DNA of 64,000 nt from Gnetum montanum. Taxonomy: Eukaryota; Streptophyta; Gnetopsida; Gnetales; Gnetaceae. The translations under genes were made by a program, and so were the position numbers. The notes under the pieces are model-generated. The model ran no database searches, was not told the DNA's origin, and saw only the letters and a program-made list of their open reading frames with translations. The stretch is from NCBI GenBank assembly GCA_015680685.1, contig MNCI01028380.1:59425-123424 (forward strand), read 5' to 3'. The number at the start of each line of letters is the position of its first letter. Position 1 is the stretch's first letter. This document shows, in pieces, positions 40,481 through 50,540 of this stretch.

Positions 40481-43316
40481 ATGGAACCAAAGAGGGAAGC
40501 ACTAGCAAGAGGACCTTCCTAGCCTAGGGAGAAGCATCCATGAAGAGGAAGGGACCAACAATAATAACCATAGTAGCCCCAAGAACAAGAGGTCGAGGCA
40601 ACACATGCAACATGACCTCTTTGGGAGGAGACCAAAGTAGAATTTGTCTAGTAGATTTCTACTACAGAGACTAGCCAATCCAAAGGAGGATAAAGCTTCA
40701 AGGCTAAGACCTAAACTTGAAGTTACACTAATGGAGGCCTGTCTAGAGAAGATCAAAACCAAGGAGGTTTAGAGTTCTATTCTCCAAGAATTAAACTTTA
40801 AATCCTTCTTAGAGTTGGCACTGGAGGAAATTAGCACTCAATTGTAGGGGTCTTCCATGTTTCCCATTCTCTCCTTTAGTGGAGAATAGGTACATGGGGG
40901 AAACCTACTTGTTTTGGAATAACCAACAAGGAGATGCATCTTTCAAGATCAAGAACATCATAGTCTTCTACTTGGTTGAGGCCATTGCGGAGGTGCTTGG
41001 TTTGCCTAACATTGGGGTAACATTGGTAGAAATATTGATCCAAGCAGATCCAAAGACCAAACTGAAGTGGGTCACACATTGCTATGGAGTTGACTGTAAG
41101 GAGTATAGTGCACTCAAAAAGGCCAAATATGCTTGTTTCAAAATTGCAACCTATCTCCTAAACCCCACAGTAAGTCCAAGTCAAGTTACAATCTTCTCCA
41201 CTCATGCGTGCATTGCTCTAAGAAAAATGTTTTCTGACAACCTTACACAGCTTATTTAGAGATAGAGAATTACTTTATAGAGAATGAAAAAAGAATCAAG
41301 AAACTTCAGTTCCCATGCTTAATTAGAAAACTTTGTAGAAGGAGAGGCATAATGTGCTATGGCAATGATGTGATTCGTTATGCTCTTGCTACATCTTGGC
41401 AAGAGATGATGAAGGATAAGGTAGTAGCCAAGTTGCAAGAAGAGGAGAGGCCATCATCACCACCTACAAGAGAAACCACACTAGAGGCACTTGTAGTTGT
41501 AGAAAGGCTCCAAAATCTTCATGAGCAGTAGATACAATAGCAACAGGGCTCAATAGGTGGTTGAAAACCATTAATTTACTATCTAGCCTTAAGCCATCAT
41601 AATGAGGTCATAAAGACCATTAGTTGATCAAAGGAAACTACTTTAGCCTTCATACCATAAAGAAATTAGATGTTCACGAGAATAAATCTTGGTGCTTGAG
41701 AAGTTACAGTGTCCATCCTTGGACAAGAATTCCTTGAAATTTCTAGAAATGCCACAACTTTCTCAATTTTCTTAAAGAAAGATGAGGGGGTGACTATTCT
41801 AGTGATGTAACACTAAGGACAAGAGATAGTGATAGAGGTGGTGGCCGATAGGGTAGGAGAAGCCTTAAATGCTCTTGCAACATCTATGACAGACATTGCC
41901 ACCATGGTGGATATTCAAACATCTAGAGGAGTAGGGAGTGATTAGCTAAGCACTGTCCAACACGAAGACGTATTGGAATGATTGGTGGGAATTGGGCAAC
42001 CACTTTTGGAGATCTTTGATCTCCTAGATTAGATTACTGCAACCTAGTCACAGCTACTAGAGATGAAGGGTAAATATCTCATCACTAATGCCCAACTATA
42101 AGAAGCCATCATCAAGAATGAGCAAGTGGCTATTGAGTTTGCAAAGTTGTTGGCCCATCTTTCTAACCTTGCTATTCTCAACCTAGACATCACAAGGGAT
42201 GAAGCTTTCTAACAACTTCAACATAGAATAAGGAGGGTTGAGAATGCAAAGGAGGAAACAGTTTTTGATGCATCCTTGTTAGAATTCATGACCTTCAACA
42301 CCAACAAGAACTTGTCACAAGTTTGTAAGGAGAACTTGGTACTCACCATAATCACTTGCGAAATGTTGAACAAAAAAAGGACTAGATGGTCAAATTTTTT
42401 CATCAATAGTAGGAGTAGCTAGCCAAGATGAATCTTAATTTGAGAAGGTTAACAACAAAAAATAGAAATCTCTCAATGAAGGAGGTTCAATTACTTGATC
42501 AAAAAATGACTATTGAGGTAGCCACATGGAAAAATGAGATCTTGAAATTTGAACAAGTTAAGAATCATTATAGGAACTAGGTTAGAATCCTTAATGAGGT
42601 GAATGAAAAAGAAATCCAATTGGCTAAGATGAAGATGAACGAGGCCATCCAGCAACTCTAGCAAAGAGGTGACATGTGACAACCAATCTTGATGGCCTAA
42701 ACATGTATAACAAGGCAGAAATCCACCTCAAGGAGTTGCAAATGGAGGAGGTGATAGAGCACATGGAGCTTGCCAATCTTTGTTATGTAAACTTAGCTAT
42801 GCTAATAGTAGGAATGCCAAGAATCAAATTAGAGAAGAATGTGACTAGTTCTTACCTCTTGTGCTAAGCAAAATTCAAGCATCACAAGGAGACCAAGTAG
42901 TGGTTGGAGATAGCCAACACAAAGCTTGAAGTTCTCAATAGAAAATTCAATAATTAACAACCTATTGTTGAGAACTTAACTAGAAGGATGAATGACGACC
43001 ATGCATTGTAGAACCTAGTAAAGATATTTGACATTGAATATAAATAATTTGTAGCATGGTTTGTCAATGTCAACGAGTTTTTTTTTTTGCAATGCTATGT
43101 CCATGGAAAACACCTACAATAGTGCACATTAGTGAAGCTATGTGGATTGCATATGATCCATGTGGTAAAGAAGAGAAGATGAAAGTGTTACTGGATACTT
43201 TCAAGCTTCCTTTGGCAACAGCAAGCTAGCCTTAGCCACCTCTACTACCATGAGTGTTGGAACCAAGCAAAGGACCTTTAGCACCATAGGAGCCTCCACC
43301 TCTAGGCACTATTTGA
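40481..43316 (+). pseudogene. ORF2 of element B
   Basis: About 945 codons, starting MEPKREALARGPS, which parallels MAPKRG..GGPSQG in C. The folded region spans about 40840-41400, with YMGETYLFWNNQQGDASFKI, YLVEAIAEVLGLPNIG and YACFKIATYLLNP, then LQFPCLIRKLCRRRGIMCYG. The middle (41880-43000) is an Asn/Lys/Glu-rich heptad-like region. It ends WIAYDP, EEKMKVLLDTF and EPPPLGTI-stop, as in A and C. It is more diverged from A and C than those are from each other but collinear throughout, so ORF2 is an ancestral gene of this lineage rather than a chance frame. Confidence 0.7.
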
Positions 43317-43542
43317 GAATTCACCCTGTCTATGACAACTCAAGAGTACATGTTGAAAGTTTTTTAAAGTATCCAATTTTTTTGTAATGGACACTAAAGT
43401 TTTCTAATTCTATATAATCTAGCACTTTGAGTTAGTTAGTTATTCTTCTAGTAAAAAAATTCCATGCTTTCTAATTTTTTGTAAGAAGCTTTATCCTACT
43501 TTTGTTCATTCAAAGGCAAGTTTTCAATTAGTCATCGGGGTA

Positions 43543-44421
43543 TGATGAATCATCAATAAATAGGTTGTGTTGATGTAGCTCGATCGATGTATCCCCATCA
43601 ATGCATGGTTGCATGCATTAATGCAGATGCATTTAAACTAATGTAAGAAAAGCCTATATAAATGTGAGCACCAACCACATTTATGATACCTTCGTTTCAT
43701 AGCATAGTAAAGCCCTTGTAATTTAATTTCTCTAGAGTTAGAAAATTTTCCGTTGAGTGCATGTAGTGTAAATTCAAGAGATTATATGAATCTTTATTTG
43801 AATGTCATGTATTTGAATGCATTGGCATGAACAACAATAAAGATGAGATTTTTGACATTCATTGAAACACTTGGAATAGTTTAAACTTTCTTAATTGTAC
43901 TTTACTTTTAAGGCACTTTACTTTCATAGTCCTAATTAATTAATGCACTTAATCATAAATACATAAGTACAACCCCTTCAAGCATAACATATTATGCTTA
44001 GAAATCCTAGTAGTGGCCATTTGGTACATTCAATAATTACCACTTGATAACCTAGTAGCATTAATACTAGTTTAGGATGTGTGCAGCAAGTGGGAATGAC
44101 TACTTATGTTAGGATAGTTAGTTAGTAGAATAGCTAATTAGTTAAATAGTCAATTATTAAACCTTTATTTATTCATCTAGCTATTAAGAGAAAATATATA
44201 AAAATACCAACAAAAATAAATGTCATAATCCTTAACTCACATTTAACCATATGCATAGAAAGTACAAGTGTGAGTTAGGAAGACAACAATCATGCAATCC
44301 CTTGGTTCACAATTTAGGACTATGGGCAAACCTAGGAACTAAGTGCATAAAATTTGACTAGATTGTTGGTACACACTTGTGACCCATATGGTTGGGCATA
44401 GGGGATACGCGCTGCTCATCA
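43543..44421 (+). repeat. 3' LTR of element B
   Basis: About 879 bp, TGATGAATCATC to GCTCATCA, preceded by the purine-rich CATCGGGGTA. The U3 carries TGTTGATGTAG, ATCGATGTAT, ATCAATGCAT and TTGCATGCATTAATGC, then CCTATATAAATG near 43653. Confidence 0.9.
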
Positions 44422-44426
44422 CTAGT

Positions 44427-45220
44427 ATAAGTGGGTTTTCTTAAATAAAGTATAAAGTTTAACACATTCAAATGGGTCTTACTGTACATGACTCTTTACT
44501 CTACTAATAATTGTGTATGTGAATAATTTTTAAAAAAGTTTTAAATTATGCTAGTGCAAATTGGTTGATTAAATGAAGTATGTGGTCAAAAAAATCCAAA
44601 AGGATTTCATTGTACATGAATTTACTACTCTATAAAGAACTAGCATAAATAGATTCTTTTCAAATTTTGAGATCATACTTCACTAGTAAGAATGATTTGA
44701 TTAAATGAGACCAATGATCTAATAGATCTAAGAGGATTTTAGTGGATGTGACTTCCTAATACTCCATTAACTACTAGATATGAATAAATTATTTTAGATA
44801 TTAATGTCTTGGTTCAATGATGAAAATTAACCATCTTGTTGATTTTATTTTATCTATGATGGGCCAACCATTAAGGTAGTTAAAGGATTTGATAATGAAT
44901 TACTATAGCTAGCTATACACATGATACCATAGTTCATGAACATATATTTTTAATGTGTCTTAATATGTCCCTTTAAATTGAACCTATGACTTGTAGAGCA
45001 TAAACCACATGGTCTAACCAAATAAGAAATGCCTCATTGAATTTGATTTAAATTGTGTGTGTGGTCTAATGAATCCAAGAGTATCTTAGTAGATGCAACT
45101 CCTTACTACTCTACCAATGACTAGATGTTTAAAGAGTTTGAGGTTGTATTTCATTTGTGTAAATGATTTGACTAAATGAAGTGAGGTTTAGATAATAACT
45201 TCACTATTTTCTAATTATTA
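44427..45220. repeat. Degenerate minisatellite (about 128 bp units) interrupted by a SINE-like insert
   Basis: Units starting near 44455, 44584, 44711 and 45055 share ATCCAAGAGGATTT.AGT..ATG, CTTACTACTCTACCAAT.ACTAG and AAATGATTTGATTAAATGAAG. The third unit is split at about 44800 by some 250 bp. The minus strand of that insert has TGGTTAGACCATGTGG and AGGTTCAAT in tRNA A-box and B-box positions, so it may be a SINE. Confidence 0.6.
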
Positions 45221-45225
45221 ATGAT

Positions 45226-46087
45226 TGATGAATCATCATTTTCTAGGCCCAGATATCGAATCCTCGATATTGGGTACACGATATCACAACTTGGATAATG
45301 ATATCGAATACACGATATCATGATTCTTGTGTAGGCCTATAAATACAAAATTTGAGTGCACAGGAAAGGGAAGGGTTGGTAATTCTTAGAATAGAGTAAT
45401 TTTGTCATTTTTCAATTAGTTTTCATTCTTTCCAAGTGCATGCCTGCAATGTAATGATTGTAATTATATGGAACCTTTATTCGAGTGTGATGTACTTGGA
45501 CATGTACATGATCGGTAATAAAGATTGAGATTACTCCATCATTGCAACATTCACTTAGCCTTTAATTACTTCAATTGTTAATTTTTATTTATTGTTTTCT
45601 TTGTTAATATTTCTTTATCATCATTTACTATTCTTGTTGTTAAATGTAGAATGAGTACGACTTGATCACGAACATTTAAGTGTAACTACTTGGTAACCCA
45701 GAAGGGTATCTAGGAGTGCTCAAGTAATGTGCACTTGGTAATCCCAGAAGTAGTACACAAGGTTTAAGATATGCATGGATGATTAAGGATGGATGCTCAT
45801 TGCACTTAGGCTAGTTTAGATTTCACCTTTTATTGCCTAATAGCTTAAGTCGAGATTATTTTCCATCATCTCTAAGAGTAGCATAAGTTAGGATCCCATC
45901 ATGTACCTCACTTTGGACTAAACCATACCTAACAAAGCAAATACTAGTCCAAGTGGAAAGATAGTGAACTACGATCAGTGTGTAACTATCTAGATACCAT
46001 AACTAGTTTGTCTACAAAGTTTAACTAGATTGTGTGTAATTGCTTGTATTCGTATGGTTGAGTGTAGGGGTACCTCACAACTCATCA
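45226..46087 (+). repeat. 5' LTR of element C
   Basis: 862 bp, TGATGAATCATC to CTCATCA. GATATCG-type sites lie at 45252, 45265, 45279, 45300 and 45313, then TATAAATA at 45338-45345. A CAATGTAATGATTGTAATTAT block and AATAAAG follow. Confidence 0.93.
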
Positions 46088-46088
46088 T

Positions 46089-46107
46089 TGGTGCTATTGT
46101 TGGGGAT
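46089..46107 (+). other. Primer-binding site of element C
   Basis: TGGTGCTATTGTTGGGG, one base after the LTR, a worn tRNA-Asp complement. Confidence 0.8.
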
Positions 46108-46219
46108 GGTGCAAGTTATCTAGATTAGTTACCTCATCCAATATTGCTGTAACAAAGCCTTGATGATATATCTTTTAGAAAGAAAGTAATTGCAAATAAG
46201 TCACACACAATTCATAACA

Positions 46220-48555
46220 ATGTCTCTCTCACAAGACTATGACAACACAACAACTAATGAGGCAATTCATTGGAACACCAACAAAATATACAATGATGAA
46301 GACAAAGTTAGGAGTACTCAATCTTATGCAGGGGTCTCCTATGTTCATGAGCACCCCAACGGTACTCAAGGACTGTTGTCATCCAACTCTAACACCTCCA
46401 GTAAGGATGGGACATCCCATAGAATGAGGGGGCCCGTAAGGCCTAGGACCTTCTCAATGGTTAACAAAAATTTATCCGAGGATGATTGGGAGACTTACAA
46501 AAGTCATGACGAGTCTTCTAGTTTTTTCTCTTCCTTTGCTCCTTCAATGTTAGGTCGTGCCATAGATGATCATCTCTCAAGGGGTTGGTGTAGAAATAAA
46601 AATCAAGCTCATGGGCAAAGTCAGGAATGCCAACATGAATGAAGACAACATTGTCCCAACTTGCAAATTCATAACCTACCTAGTGATGATGAACCTTTGT
46701 TGGCCACTACGAGTCTAATGCATATACAAGAGGCTATTCAAATACCCCATAGGCATCGTAAGAAAAGCTGTATACCTAGGCTTGATTTAAATAAATTTTC
46801 CAAGTTTTTAGAAGGCTATGATTTAGAACTACAACAACATTTACAAGCCTTCTACGATGCCTGTTCATGGAAAAATATTGATAATGGGTGGAAAAAACTT
46901 AAGCTCTTTCCTATGACACTCGTTATCCAAGAAAAAGTATGGTACAAATCCTTAAAGCTAAAATCAATTTGTAGTTGGCCAACAATGATAGAACTCTTCA
47001 CTAAAAAATATCAAACCTATGCAAGAGTGTTAGCCTTGAGGAGACAAATCCAAGAGTGGAAACAAGGGCAACATGAACCCTTGGACATGGCCTTAGAAAG
47101 ATATTATTTGTTGTTAAATAATTTCCTAGGCCATGGGTTCTCTGAGGAGAGGCTAATGTGTCACATCATGGATGGGCTCCATAATGAAACAAGGGAGATC
47201 CTGGGGATGTATGCCCTAGGTCAACTATATGAGCTACGAACCCACCAATTCCAAGAGTTTATTAAGTGGGTAGCAAAAGAAGAAGGAGAAATAGCTAAAT
47301 GGGAGAATGTTAAAAGATTTCAATAGGACTAAAATCTCAAAATAGCAAAGGCCCATGATCATGAAGAGGAGAAATCAACTCTCCTCAAGGAGGTGGAATC
47401 ATCTTTGCCAATACTACAATCACTAGATGAAATTGAGGCAAGGATGAATAAGATGATGGAATGGGTACATGAAAAATGTGAAGAATATGCCAACATTATT
47501 AGAGGTGGAACCATGCCAAACCAAGAAATAGGATGGGACACCATGCAACAATTGGAAATAAGGGTTGAAGAAAATAAGGATAAGGGCTCAACTACAAATC
47601 ACCCGTATCAATGTGACATTTTCCTATACGATCACTCCAAAGGTCAATGCCCAATCTTATCACATTTACATGAGCATTGGGGAGGAACGTTACATCCAAA
47701 TTTCATATAGAAATACCAGGTTCAACCACAATGGAAAAAACCCTAGTCATTTGGGGGGGGGGGCACCATCAAACTGGTCACACCCTTCATACCATTCGAA
47801 CCCAAGCGCTTATTATGTCTAGCATCCTGTTTCCCCAACTATGTCAACATCCTCTATTTCATCACATAATTATCATTCTCCTTAGTACTATCAACCCATG
47901 TCCTCTCCAACAAGATTCACCACCTCATGTTCCTTGCACTTCTCCTCGCCCTTAGTATTCTCATCATTCATTTCCTTCTACATCACCACCAGTTGGGCCA
48001 GAAGGTTCTACACCACAACACCAACCCATGAATGTTATTTGTGCTACTACTATCAATAGCAATGGAGGTCCTCCACAATGTCAAACATGTCCTTTCTTTA
48101 GGCATGACTAGAGAAAAAGATAGCATGGTTTTGAAACCACTGCATCCACCAACTCAACACAAGTCCAACACTATGATGCATTTTCTCCCTCGAACTCAAT
48201 GCCTCCTGTTACCTTATCAGGGCCATCAATCAACACTCCAACAACCATGCAGCCCAATGAATATAACCACGTAGGAAGACATATTGATCCTTGCATACCA
48301 ACTTATGGTCACAGATGCCGTAGTGGGTCAACTGCTTATCACATGGCTACATCTTATAATTTTCCCCACTATGCCTACTTTAATCAAGTGTGTGAACTCC
48401 AATTTTGATACATTCCTACCACGACACCAAAAGACACCCAATGGTTTGGATATGATCAGACCCCAATATTTCCAATATGCATGAATCCATATTTTCCATT
48501 TATTAATTCTAGCCATGCTCAAAAGTTTAGTTATGAGACATATCCTCCATTCTAA
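46220..48555 (+). pseudogene. Element C gag
   Basis: About 778 codons. One frame runs from MSLSQDYDNTTTNEAIHW to about 47708 with only a handful of stops (near 46640, 47323 and 47329). It includes PRTFSMVNKNLSEDDWETYK, PRLDLNKFSKFLEGYD, ARVLALRRQIQEWKQGQHEP, YYLLLNNFLGHGFSEERL, HIMDGLHNETREILGMYAL and FIKWVAKEEGEIAKWENV. The knuckle reads CDIFLYDHSKGQC (47612-47650), with the second Cys changed to Phe. A Pro/His/Tyr-rich tail in a shifted frame ends QKFSYETYPPF-stop. A G run of nine at 47754-47762 coincides with a frameshift and may be sequencing or replication slippage. Confidence 0.82.
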
Positions 48556-49946
48556 CAAGAAAAATTAATAAATGTTTTTCCTTTTCTTTCATTTTGCAAT
48601 TTTTTCTTTTTCAAATGTTCACTTCCAATTTGTTGTTTTGTCTTTTTGAGTATAATCTCATTGGTGAATAAAATACTCATGTAACTCATTGGTCGAGGTG
48701 TTGTTCTATGCTATCAAGTCTCAAGTGATTAATTATTTGAATAGTAAGTTCACAACATCCACCCACCCATTCTATTAATAAGAGGTTCTACTTTGGGTAT
48801 GATGATATTCTTGTCATCATTAAAACTTAAAGTAATTTTGCACTCATTATGCCTAGAGCAAAAATGATGGACTAAGAGGGAATGGCCAGGGTGTGACATC
48901 AACGGAACTTGTGGATTCTTTTTGGTGACATCTATAGGTGTTATCATGTAGCCTAGTTGTACTAAGATCCTTATAGATCTAACAAAATATGGAAGTAAGA
49001 GTAATAAAGGCACTCAATAAAGCAACTCAATGCTATTTTGGGGATCCCATTGGAAAGACATGCACCCATGCCTGAAGATTGGTAGCTTCTCCAGTTCACT
49101 ATTGGAAAGGGAAAAGTGTCAAAGCGTCTAGAAAAAGAAAAGAAGAAAAAGAAATAAAACATCAAAGAAAAGACAAAAGAAGAATGTGCCGCAAAGATTC
49201 CAAATCACTCCTTCCTTGGACAAAATGCCAAGTGATCATATGCCTTGCTGTCATGGTGCTCTTATGGTTGTCCATCATTGGATGAAACAATGCGATGTCA
49301 CTAATTAGAGAAATGGACTTGGTCTTGATTTTGGAGCAATGGGCTAATGACACATTAATCATGTCCTACACTCAAGATTCATTGTGCCCAAGGTTAGTTA
49401 CCTCATGTCCCGATCTCTGCAATCCCTTCTACAATTTGCATCATCTCGTTGTTGATGTATTTTTGACTTGTATCTTATGTAGCATAGGATTCATACCTCA
49501 TCATGATGGTATCTACATGTGTGTTTTGTGGAACTAGTGTGGATTTCATTTAACCCTTTTAGTGCCTACGAACATTTTTAGGTGTGGTTACGTAAGGGCA
49601 TGATAGGTAGGAACCTGCTTTGCAGAGGATCCACTTGCGTAACTTTTTTAATTTTCACTCTTTGCACATCACCACATCATCTTACACCCTCCAAGTATTG
49701 CATTGCTACAATTATCTTTCCTTTTATCATCATCTTAAATTCCAATGTTCCTATGCACCACAACATGTCCTTGTTCCTCATCCTCTTCATGAATATCATT
49801 ATCAAATTCCACTTCATTACACTTTTGGTGCCTTTAGGTCTCTTCGACGTTACCCTAGATCTTTTAAATTAACCTTAAATCCTTCATTTTTAACCTTGGA
49901 AACTTGAAAATTCATCAATTTTTCCAAGTACCCTATTTTTAAAGGG
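48556..49946 (+). other. Conserved block between gag and internal promoter of element C
   Basis: Collinear with 23927-25375 of A. It includes a Lys/Arg-rich frame (49079-49285) that runs into a hydrophobic stretch CLAVMVLLWLSIIG. It also includes a frame from 49297 with MSLIREMDLVLILEQWAND, TQDSLCPRLVTSCPDLCNPF, TCILCSIGFIPHHDG and CVLW. Similarity to A over the second frame is almost gapless. The identity is unknown. Confidence 0.5.
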
Positions 49947-50040
49947 ACACGATATCGGGTACTTGATATCAACTCCGATGTGATATCGAGTCCACGCTAT
50001 TGGGTATGCGATATTGCATCTATAAACACTATATATATGG
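49947..50040 (+). promoter_or_regulatory. Internal promoter of element C upstream of ORF2
   Basis: CGATATCGGGTAC (49950), TTGATATC (49963), GTGATATCGAG (49980), CGCTATTGGG (49995) and GCGATATTGC (50008), stepping by 13-17 bp. TATAAACA (50021) and TATATATA (about 50031) follow. The same motif, step and TATA distance recur in this element's LTR U3 at 45252-45345. Confidence 0.65.
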
Positions 50041-50292
50041 ACCTCCCGTGCACATCAACATCATTTTTCACTGTTCATGCAAGGGGAGTTATTGAAATTT
50101 TCTTCCATGAATTTTCTAGCTTGCATGCCTATCATTCAAAACATCAATAACTTGCTCATTAACGCTTCGATTCTTGTTCTGATCGAACTTGCTTAAACTC
50201 GGAGTGTTTAACTTAGTCATGGGGAAAGGGTATGCTTCAAGTCACACATAGTTTTTTCGAAATTTGTCATTGCCCGAAGGATATTATCAAGG

Positions 50293-50540
50293 GTAAATCT
50301 CAAAAATGCTAAAAACATTTGCCAAATTAATTTTATTTCTTCACCTAGACCATCAAAATTATTTTTTTGGAGTCATCTAATCAAAATTGGGCCCAATATT
50401 AAATTTTTAGGGGATTTTTTGTGAAAATATCTAACTTTGAATTACACTAAGCAAGGAATAAATCTATTAAGGGCAAGGAGTAAGGTATTAATCTAATTTT
50501 GTAAATAGCCTTATTGATAATCTGTCCCATGTGATTGCAG
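50293..50540 (+). other. Predicted leader intron before ORF2 of element C
   Basis: Donor AAGG|GTAAAT at 50293 and acceptor GATTGCAG at 50540, directly before the ORF2 ATG at 50541. Length 248 bp, A/T-rich with a T-rich patch near 50355. Donor and acceptor positions match element A. Confidence 0.55.

Larger units (their letters stand above)
30972..44421 (+). mobile_element. Element B: full-length Ty3/gypsy retrotransposon with gag, pol and ORF2
   Basis: About 13.45 kb, flanked by TTAGT (30967-30971) and CTAGT (44422-44426), a near-perfect target duplication. Order: LTR, primer site, gag, protease, reverse transcriptase, RNase H, integrase, a non-coding block of about 2 kb with an internal promoter (40013-40084), ORF2 (40481-43316), polypurine tract, LTR. 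The tRNA-Asp primer site and the extra 3' ORF resemble the Athila branch of gypsy elements. Every ORF is broken, so the copy is inactive, but it carries the enzyme set that A and C lack. Confidence 0.9.

Noticed and set aside
44800-45050. True tRNA gene on the minus strand
   Set aside because: A-box-like and B-box-like segments are present but no acceptor, D, anticodon and T stems can be paired.
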